From: Deltaproteobacteria bacterium | GTDB taxonomy: Bacteria; Desulfobacterota; Desulfovibrionia; Desulfovibrionales; Desulfovibrionaceae | Assembly: GCA_025350085.1 (NCBI GenBank) | Contig: JANXYI010000457.1 | Span: forward strand, 1 to 7,807 | Direction of reading: 5' to 3' | Length of the DNA: 7,807 bases | Part shown: positions 1 through 5,061 of the stretch, piece after piece | How positions within the stretch are numbered: position 1 is the first letter of the stretch | How the letters are laid out: each line of letters starts with the position of its first letter | The notes under the pieces: model-generated | Told to the model about the DNA's origin: nothing | The model's input: the letters and a program-made list of their open reading frames with translations, nothing else | The model's database searches: none | Made by a program: the position numbers and the translations under genes

Positions 1-551
1 ACGACGCGGCCTACACCGAGATGTACTTCAACGAGGCCAACAAGCCGCTGTCCATTCTGGAGATCCCGGGCGGCCGCGAGGTGGCCATCGAGTTCCATTC
101 CCTGTCCAAGACCTACAACATGACCGGCTGGCGCATCGGCATGGCCGTGGGCAACGCCTCGCTGGTCCAGGGCCTGGGCAAGGTCAAGGAGAACGTGGAC
201 TCCGGCATCTTCCAGGCCGTGCAGGAGGCGGGCATCGCGGCCCTGAACCAGGGCGACGCCTACACGGCCGAGCTGCGCGGCGTCTACCGCGAGCGGCGCG
301 ACGTGGTCATCCAGGCCCTCCAGAAGGCGGGCATCTCCTGCCGCGTACCTGAGGCCACCTTCTATGTCTGGTCCAAGGTTCCGGGCGGCGTCTCGTCCCA
401 GGACTTCGTGACCAGGGTGCTCAAACAAACCGGCGTGGTGACCACCCCGGGCAACGGCTTTGGCGTTCCGGGCGAGGGCTATTTCCGCATCTCGCTCACG
501 GTGAACACGGATCGACTGAAGGAGGCGGTGTTACGGATTTCCCAACTCTGA
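1..551 (+). CDS. dapL: LL-diaminopimelate aminotransferase, C-terminal half (5' end cut off by window)
   Basis: This is a class I/II PLP-dependent aminotransferase. DapL converts tetrahydrodipicolinate directly to LL-diaminopimelate with glutamate as amino donor, for lysine and peptidoglycan synthesis in the cytoplasm. The reading frame is open from base 3 to the TGA at 549-551, giving about 182 residues of a family usually near 390-400, so the N-terminal half lies outside the window. The Schiff-base lysine is at 108-110 within FHSLSKTYNMTGWRIG, a block highly typical of DapL. It is followed by GKVKENVDSGIFQAVQEAGI, also DapL-like. The carboxylate-binding arginine of the fold is at 486-488 in GYFRISLT. 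The gene runs straight into folK with no gap, which suggests translational coupling. A generic aspartate/alanine aminotransferase is the alternative, but the motif context favours DapL. Confidence 0.88.
   Translation, partial: DAAYTEMYFNEANKPLSILEIPGGREVAIEFHSLSKTYNMTGWRIGMAVGNASLVQGLGKVKENVDSGIFQAVQEAGIAALNQGDAYTAELRGVYRERRDVVIQALQKAGISCRVPEATFYVWSKVPGGVSSQDFVTRVLKQTGVVTTPGNGFGVPGEGYFRISLTVNTDRLKEAVLRISQL
521..525 (+). promoter_or_regulatory. Possible ribosome binding site for folK
   Basis: The sequence GGAGG lies inside the end of dapL. It is 22 bases before the CTG at 548, which is too far for ordinary initiation, and about 4-7 bases before the non-standard codons GTT (530) and ACG (533). 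It could therefore serve an unusual start or help ribosomes terminating on dapL to reinitiate. It could also be chance coding sequence (Glu-Ala codons). Confidence 0.3.
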
Positions 552-1048
552 CCACGTTTGTCGCGCTCGGGGCCAACATCGGCGACCCGGAAGCGAACAT
601 CAACGAGGCCCTGGCGCTTCTGGAAAACTACGGCCACGACATCCATTTCGAGGCCCAGTCTGAGATCTACCGCACCGAGCCCCAGGGGCAGGTCCTGGAC
701 CAGCCCTGGTTCTTCAATGCCGTGGTGCGCCTGCAGGTGGCGTCCGATGTCTGGGCGTCGGCAGGGCTCTTGTCCACGCTCCAGGCCATCGAGACCCAGA
801 TGGGCCGCCTGCGCGGCATTGAGGGCGGCCCGCGCATCATCGACCTGGACCTCTTGATGTACGGGGACACGGAGATGGAGAGCGAGTACCTGACCCTGCC
901 GCACCCGCGCATGCTGAAGCGCGCCTTTGTGCTCGTGCCCCTGCGCGACGTGGCCCCGAAACTGGTGTTCAAGGACGGCCGCAGCATCGACCAGGTGCTG
1001 GCTCAGCTCGACTACACGCTGGACGGCCTGAACATCACCCAGAAATAG
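548..1048 (+). CDS. folK: 2-amino-4-hydroxy-6-hydroxymethyldihydropteridine pyrophosphokinase (HPPK)
   Basis: HPPK transfers pyrophosphate from ATP to hydroxymethyl-dihydropterin, the step before dihydropteroate synthase in folate synthesis; it is a soluble cytoplasmic enzyme. The homology begins at base 551 with TTFVALGANIGDPEANI, the family's N-terminal strand and glycine turn. QPWFFNA follows at residue 52 and GGPRIIDLDLL around residues 93-103. In the latter, D99 and D101 fit the HPPK signature and correspond to the magnesium-binding aspartates of the family. LPHPRMLKRAFVLVPL follows. The length of 166 residues fits the usual 155-170. The start is a problem: this frame has no ATG, GTG or TTG near the beginning of the homology. 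I chose the CTG at 548-550, which overlaps the dapL stop as CTGA. A GGAGG at 521-525 would suit a start near 530-535, where the codons are GTT and ACG. The product is sure; the start is not. Confidence 0.87.
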   Translation: MTTFVALGANIGDPEANINEALALLENYGHDIHFEAQSEIYRTEPQGQVLDQPWFFNAVVRLQVASDVWASAGLLSTLQAIETQMGRLRGIEGGPRIIDLDLLMYGDTEMESEYLTLPHPRMLKRAFVLVPLRDVAPKLVFKDGRSIDQVLAQLDYTLDGLNITQK

Positions 1049-1107
1049 CTCGCAAAAGGCGGGTCAGCCCAGCAGGACCGACCGGCATCAAAGGAAAGGG
1101 GTACACC

Positions 1108-1410
1108 ATGATGAACCTGACCAAGCTGCTCATCATCTTCATCTGCGGCTTTGTCGTCTGGAAGCTCTTCATCGGGGACAAACGCTTCAAGGAATCGAAA
1201 AAGCAGGAGAAGACCGAGAACCTGCAGGCCTCGGGCGAGATGGTCAAGGACCCGGTCTGTGGGGCCTATGTGTCCAAGAACAGCGACATCCGCGTGCGCC
1301 AGGGCGACGTGGTGCTGAACTTCTGCTCCTATGACTGCCGCGAGACCTACCTCAAGCGCATCGGGGCCCAGAACCAGATCCAGGGTCCGGAAGAGGGCGG
1401 CCAGGGCTGA
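1108..1410 (+). CDS. Small membrane-anchored YHS/TRASH-type metal-binding protein
   Basis: This is a 100-residue protein with one N-terminal membrane segment (about residues 4-22, LTKLLIIFICGFVVWKLFI). A charged Lys/Glu linker follows (24-44), then a compact cysteine module: MVKDPVCGAYV with C51, and FCSYDCRETYLKR with C73 and C77. The DPVCG start with a later FC-x3-C pair is the hallmark of YHS/TRASH-like domains, which typically bind a metal ion such as copper, zinc or iron. The basic residues after the helix suggest the module faces the cytoplasm; this is inferred from the positive-inside rule. AAGGAAAGGGG at 1091-1101 is a good ribosome binding site for the ATG at 1108; a second ATG follows directly at 1111. 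It lies 59 bases after folK and 45 before the transaldolase gene, so it is probably co-transcribed. The exact metal and partner cannot be told from sequence. Confidence 0.78.
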   Translation: MMNLTKLLIIFICGFVVWKLFIGDKRFKESKKQEKTENLQASGEMVKDPVCGAYVSKNSDIRVRQGDVVLNFCSYDCRETYLKRIGAQNQIQGPEEGGQG

Positions 1411-1455
1411 TTCTTCTCCGACAGCAGGCCTGCAGCACCCCAGCCAGGAGATCCC

Positions 1456-2094
1456 ATGAAAATCTTCCTCGACACGGCGGACATCGAACAGATCCGGCAG
1501 GCCAAGGCCCTTGGCGCCATTGAGGGCGTGACCACCAACCCGAGCCTGCTGGCGAAAGAGCCCGGGGACTGGAAAAAGATCGTCCGCCAGATCTGCAAGG
1601 AGATCGACGGCCCGGTGAGCGTGGAGGTCCTGGCCTTGGATCCCCCCGCCATGCTGGCCGAGGCCCGTGATCTTGTGAAGATCGCCCCGAACATCGTGAT
1701 CAAGGTTCCAGTAACCCTTGAAGGTCTCAAGACAATCAAGGAATTGCACAACCGCGGCATCGAGACCAACGCGACCCTGGTCTTTTCCGCCAACCAGGCG
1801 CTTCTGGCGGCCAAGGCCGGGGCCACCTATGTCAGTCCGTTCATCGGCAGGCTGGACGACGTGGGCCAGGACGGCCTGCAGCTCATCCAGGACCTGATGA
1901 CCATCTTCCGCAACTACGACCTGTCCACCCAGGTCCTGGCCGCGAGCATCCGCAGCTGTTCCCATTTCCATCAGGCCGCGCTTCTGGGCGCCGACGCCAT
2001 CACCATTCCGCTCAGTGTGCTCCTGGACTTGGTCCGGCATCCGCTCACCGACAGCGGCCTGGCCAAGTTCCTGGCGGACTGGGCCAAGAAGTAG
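1456..2094 (+). CDS. tal: Short-form transaldolase (TalC/FSA superfamily)
   Basis: This is a class I Schiff-base aldolase of 212 residues, the usual size of the short TalC/FSA group. It most likely transfers a dihydroxyacetone unit in the non-oxidative pentose phosphate pathway (sedoheptulose-7-P plus glyceraldehyde-3-P to erythrose-4-P plus fructose-6-P). Visible active-site residues are D6 in FLDTAD, N28 in VTTNPS, catalytic K83 in IVIKVPVT, N105 and T107 in TNATLVF, and R132 in SPFIGRLD. E57 in SVEVLA, S127 and F129 match transaldolases. E. coli fructose-6-phosphate aldolase has Gln59, Ala129 and Tyr131 at the matching places. Homologues are often labelled fsa or 'transaldolase-like' from overall similarity. 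AGGAG at 1446-1450 sits five bases before the ATG. The gene follows the YHS gene by 45 bases and looks like the last of the dapL-folK group. Confidence 0.9.
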   Translation: MKIFLDTADIEQIRQAKALGAIEGVTTNPSLLAKEPGDWKKIVRQICKEIDGPVSVEVLALDPPAMLAEARDLVKIAPNIVIKVPVTLEGLKTIKELHNRGIETNATLVFSANQALLAAKAGATYVSPFIGRLDDVGQDGLQLIQDLMTIFRNYDLSTQVLAASIRSCSHFHQAALLGADAITIPLSVLLDLVRHPLTDSGLAKFLADWAKK

Positions 2095-2308
2095 CCATCC
2101 GGCCGGTCTCCGGAGGAGTTGTCGAGCAGCCGGGCCGCTCGGTGCGTTGTCTCATAATGTAAATTATGTAAACTTTGCAACGCGTCAGCCCGATATGCGA
2201 GCCGCCCGCTCTCTTCCCTGGGCCGCGATTCTGTGGCATGAAAGGCCCGGCCGTTGAAACCCTGACCGTCTTGCGCGCAAGGCGAGATGCATTTTCGAGG
2301 CGAACAGC
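2095..2308. other. Intergenic region between transaldolase and TPR genes
   Basis: This 214-base gap has no conserved gene that I recognise. It begins with a weak inverted repeat (TCCGG at 2098-2102 with CCGGA at 2110-2114, seven-base loop) that lacks a T-run. It then contains an A+T-rich island at about 2147-2177, striking against the GC-rich background, with a promoter-like arrangement. Closer to the next gene come a 12-base palindrome (2270-2281) and a possible 24-codon leader ORF (2238-2312). The region probably separates two transcription units. Confidence 0.6.
2147..2174 (+). promoter_or_regulatory. Candidate promoter with palindromic operator-like spacer
   Basis: TTGTCT (2147-2152) and TAAACT (2169-2174) each match four of six consensus positions of a housekeeping promoter and are 16 bases apart. 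The spacer, 2153-2168, is exactly the perfect inverted repeat CATAAT-GTAA-ATTATG. The repeat ATGTAA also occurs twice in tandem (2157-2162 and 2166-2171). The island is by far the most A+T-rich stretch of the gap and precedes the TPR gene by about 135 bases. The promoter is plausible; a regulator binding the repeat is inference, and I do not recognise the site as a known family's operator. Confidence 0.4.
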
Positions 2309-2312
2309 ATGA
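2238..2312 (+). CDS. Possible 24-residue leader ORF overlapping the TPR gene start
   Basis: An ATG at 2238 opens a frame of 24 codons (beginning MKGPAVETL, ending SRRTA) whose TGA at 2310-2312 overlaps the ATG of the TPR gene in an ATGA arrangement. Such overlaps often couple translation of two genes. Against it, I see no ribosome binding site before 2238, and a frame of this length is easily found by chance in GC-rich DNA. It contains the palindrome CTTGCGCGCAAG. I list it as a weak candidate only. Confidence 0.18.
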   Translation: MKGPAVETLTVLRARRDAFSRRTA

Positions 2313-4498
2313 AGATACCTTTCCGCGTGTCCGGGACCTCCGGCGTACGCCTGCTTCTGCCCGTGCTTCTGGTCCTTGTCCTGGCTCCAGCTAGCCAGGC
2401 CGCCCAGCGCAAGGCCGTGGTCAAGCCCGCCAGCAGCCCAGCCAACGAGGACAAGGCCAAACCGGCACCCACGGACCCAGCCTATGAACTGTGGCTCAAG
2501 AAATACGGGGCCTATGACCGCATCGTGCTGCCCGCGCCCGAGGAATCCGGCGCTGAGGGCGATGTGGGTGCCCTCAAGCGCGCCGAGGGGCTGCTGATGC
2601 AGGGCTCGTCCCAGCAGGCGCTTGCGCTCATCGAGGGCCAGCCCGCGTACAACGAGCCCGGCATCGAGATCCAGCGCCTGCTCCTGGGCGCCCAGGCCCA
2701 CCGCGCCCTGGGTGATCCTTACAAGGCCGTCATCTGGTTCAGCCACGCGGCCAAGCTCATGGACGCCAAGGCCCTCAAGGAGCGGCTCACGGCCGAGCCC
2801 GGCCTGGAGGCCCTGTGGGTGGACGTCTGGCGCCGCCAGTTCTGGGCCTTTGTGGGCAACCCCTCCAGCTCGCGCGAGGCCCTGGAGGGCAATCTGCGCA
2901 CCCTGCTGGCCCAGGCCGAGGCTGCCTGGGGGCCGGAGAACTTCTGGGTCAAGTCCAGGGAGGCCCTCAGCCTGGCCACCGGCGAGGTCTCGCCCACGGC
3001 TAAACCCGCGGCCAAGGACCCGTCAAAGGACAAGGACGCGCCCCTGAGCGTCACTGCGGCCGACCGCCAGCACATTGCCCAGGCCCTGGCCGCAGCCAGC
3101 CTGGAGGACTACGAGCGCGCCGGGCAGTCCCTGGCCGCCCTGCCGGACCCGGCCCTGCGCGACTTCTGGGCCGCCATGCTCTCCTTCATGAAGTCCGGCA
3201 AGCCGCACGAAACCAAGACCCTGCGCGCTGCAGGCTACGCCAAGGCCGCCGGTTTCTGGAGCGCGAACCTGCTGGCGAGCTTTAGCGCCAACCGCGAGGA
3301 CTGGTTCCTGGGCAGCCCGAGTTCCGCATCCTGGACAAAATTCCGCAACAGCATCATTCAGCTGCCCAATGAGCAGGCCCGCGAGGCCGTGGACAAGGAG
3401 CTGCAGTCCCTGCTGCTCTCCGAGGACATGTCGCGCCTGCTGCGCTCGCTCAAACTCGTGCTGTTGCTCGAGAACGGCGACCTGGACGCTGCCCGGGAGA
3501 CCTGGGAAGGCCTGGACAAGCGCAAGCTGCCGCTGAGCCTGCGCCTGGCCGGGGGCCTGCTGACCCAGGAGGATGTCAAGAACCTCCTGCCCCAGGAGAT
3601 GGGCGCAGCCGCCAAGCTCTCCCCTGCCCTGCACGGCCTGCTGGCCGCGGCCGGGTCCGCCTCGGCCCTCACCGCAGAGGCCCCCTTCTGGACCAGGGCC
3701 GAGGTGGGCCGCTCCAGCACCGTGAACAAGCTCTGGCCGCTGGACCGGTTGCTGGTCCTGGCCGACTGGCAGGCCCGCTGGGACGCCGCCCCTGGCCCGG
3801 AACTGGCCCGGCGCTCGGCCTTTCTCTTCCCGGATACGGCCTTTGGCTACGGCTGCCTGACCTTCCTGGCTCAGAAGGCCATCGCGGGCCGCTACTTCCA
3901 GCTGGCCGAAACCTACCTGAATCGAATGGCCGATATGTCAGTTGACAAAAGAATGCAGGCTGTGCGCCTGGGCCTCAAGGCCAAGATGGAGCGCGACGCA
4001 GGCCGGGATGCCGAGGCCTTGGCGTCCTACCAGGCCATGACCAGGCTGGGCGTGGACTTTGACGTGCAGACGCGCCTGGAGATGGCCACCTTTCTGCAGC
4101 TCAAGGGCGACTATGAGAACGGGCGCAAGCACCTGCTTCTGCTCTGGGAGCAGCGCGAGACGCTGCCCCGGCCGCTTCAGGCCGAGGTCTTGTACTGGCT
4201 GGGCGAGGGCGAGTACGCCTTGAACAATCATGATGCGGCCCTGGACTACTTCCTGCGCCTGGCCTACCAATACCCCAAGGAGCCCATGTGGCCCACGGTG
4301 GCCATGTACCGGGCGTCCATGATCTACGAGCTCAAGGGCAATTTCGAACCGGCCAAGAAATTTCTCAACGCCGTCATCGCCACTGCGGACACCAAGGAGG
4401 CCAAGGAGGCCGCGCGCAACCGCCTGAACGCCCTGGAAGCCAAATCCGGCAAGCCGACCTCGTCCAAGGACGGCCCGGAGGCGGTCTATCCCTTCTGA
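2309..4498 (+). CDS. Secreted TPR-repeat protein of unknown function
   Basis: This 729-residue protein has a classical signal peptide: basic start, a Leu/Val-rich core at about residues 13-25, and a likely signal peptidase I cut after A31 (SQA-AQ). No lipobox cysteine is present, so it is probably periplasmic and soluble. The mature part is almost all helical, with helix-pair repeats of TPR type. One block at about 87-150 includes ALKRAEGLLMQGSSQQALALIEGQ and HRALGDPYKAVIWFSHAAKL. A clearer array at about 545-705 includes GDYENGRKHLLLLWEQ, YALNNHDAALDYFLRLAYQYP and YELKGNFEPAKKFLNAVI. A Lys/Ala/Pro/Asp linker lies near 229-245, and the tail from about 705 looks disordered. No catalytic domain is visible; in particular, no transglycosylase domain follows the helical array. 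It may be a scaffold for envelope proteins. GAGG at 2297-2300 suits the ATG at 2309. Confidence 0.8.
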   Translation: MKIPFRVSGTSGVRLLLPVLLVLVLAPASQAAQRKAVVKPASSPANEDKAKPAPTDPAYELWLKKYGAYDRIVLPAPEESGAEGDVGALKRAEGLLMQGSSQQALALIEGQPAYNEPGIEIQRLLLGAQAHRALGDPYKAVIWFSHAAKLMDAKALKERLTAEPGLEALWVDVWRRQFWAFVGNPSSSREALEGNLRTLLAQAEAAWGPENFWVKSREALSLATGEVSPTAKPAAKDPSKDKDAPLSVTAADRQHIAQALAAASLEDYERAGQSLAALPDPALRDFWAAMLSFMKSGKPHETKTLRAAGYAKAAGFWSANLLASFSANREDWFLGSPSSASWTKFRNSIIQLPNEQAREAVDKELQSLLLSEDMSRLLRSLKLVLLLENGDLDAARETWEGLDKRKLPLSLRLAGGLLTQEDVKNLLPQEMGAAAKLSPALHGLLAAAGSASALTAEAPFWTRAEVGRSSTVNKLWPLDRLLVLADWQARWDAAPGPELARRSAFLFPDTAFGYGCLTFLAQKAIAGRYFQLAETYLNRMADMSVDKRMQAVRLGLKAKMERDAGRDAEALASYQAMTRLGVDFDVQTRLEMATFLQLKGDYENGRKHLLLLWEQRETLPRPLQAEVLYWLGEGEYALNNHDAALDYFLRLAYQYPKEPMWPTVAMYRASMIYELKGNFEPAKKFLNAVIATADTKEAKEAARNRLNALEAKSGKPTSSKDGPEAVYPF

Positions 4499-4536
4499 AA
4501 AGACCAGCCAACCCTTCAGACCCAGGAGAAGCCAGC

Positions 4537-4953
4537 ATGGCCGTGGACTTTCGCACTTTGTTAAAGGAATGCATGAGGAACCAGGAGACCGGGGAACGCT
4601 GGTTTGAGGACCTGGAGATTGGCGAGGCCTTTTTTCTGTCCATCCAGGCCAGCACCCTGCACGACAGCACCCCGCCTGAACTTTTGGAAAACGTGAACAG
4701 CTACGACGCCTTCCAGGTGATTCTGCAGACCAAGCAGGGGGTCTACACCTGCGGCAAGAGGGGCGCCTGGGACTTTCTCGCTGGCTGCGACTGGTTCAGC
4801 CTGCTGGAGGAGGATACGCCCATCATCCGCCTGGGGGAAAGGATTCCCGTGTCCGTGGTGCAGAAGATCTACGAGGACGTGCTGGCCTGCGCAGCCGCCC
4901 ATCCGGAGATGCTCATGAAGAAGGGCGGCTGCGGCAGCGTCAAGCTCTGCTAG
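4537..4953 (+). CDS. Unrecognised 138-residue cytoplasmic protein with six cysteines
   Basis: I do not recognise this family. The protein begins MAVDFRTLLKECMRN, has no signal peptide or membrane segment, and looks like a compact alpha/beta protein. Its middle reads VYTCGKRGAWDFLAGCDWF, followed by PIIRLGERIPVSVVQKIYEDV. Cysteines lie at 12, 72, 84, 118, 132 and 138, with the last two in GGCGSVKLC at the very C-terminus. This number is high for a small protein and could mean metal binding or redox sensitivity, though there is no standard CxxC. AGGAG at 4524-4528 fits the ATG at 4537. An upstream in-frame start at 4288 lies inside the TPR gene and gives low-complexity Gly/Gln/Arg-rich sequence, so I rejected it. 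The gene begins 38 bases after the TPR gene and is probably co-transcribed with it; the convergent terminator follows. Confidence 0.72.
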   Translation: MAVDFRTLLKECMRNQETGERWFEDLEIGEAFFLSIQASTLHDSTPPELLENVNSYDAFQVILQTKQGVYTCGKRGAWDFLAGCDWFSLLEEDTPIIRLGERIPVSVVQKIYEDVLACAAAHPEMLMKKGGCGSVKLC

Positions 4954-4995
4954 CCGGAACATTCTCCGTCCACGGCAACACAGCCGTGCTGCTTG

Positions 4996-5045
4996 ACCCA
5001 ATAACAAAGCCCCGGAACACAGGTTCCGGGGCTTTGTTATTGGGT
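4996..5045. terminator. Bidirectional intrinsic terminator, perfect 23-bp stem
   Basis: Arms 4996-5018 and 5023-5045 are exact reverse complements (23 bases each) around the four-base loop ACAG. The core is GC-rich (GCCCCGGAAC / GTTCCGGGGC). The outer part is A/T-rich, giving a CTTTGTTATT tail on either strand. It lies 42 bases after the stop of the 138-residue gene and 16 bases after the stop of the minus-strand radical SAM gene, the expected place for a shared terminator between convergent units. Confidence 0.9.
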
Positions 5046-5061
5046 GGCGCAGGGAGTCGCC

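Noticed and set aside
1424..1433. Ten-base palindrome GCAGGCCTGC between the YHS and transaldolase genes
   Set aside because: Short GC-rich palindromes are common by chance here and nothing suggests an operator.
1012..2040. Long minus-strand open frame of 342 codons opposite folK, the YHS gene and the transaldolase gene
   Set aside because: It covers three well-supported genes on the other strand and has no recognisable motif; long antisense frames are expected in GC-rich coding DNA.
2098..2114. Inverted repeat TCCGG/CCGGA after the transaldolase stop as a terminator
   Set aside because: The stem is only five base pairs with a seven-base loop and no T-run follows.
4288..4536. Upstream extension of the 138-residue gene to a start at 4288
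   Set aside because: It would overlap the TPR gene by over 200 bases with low-complexity sequence, while the ATG at 4537 has its own ribosome binding site.
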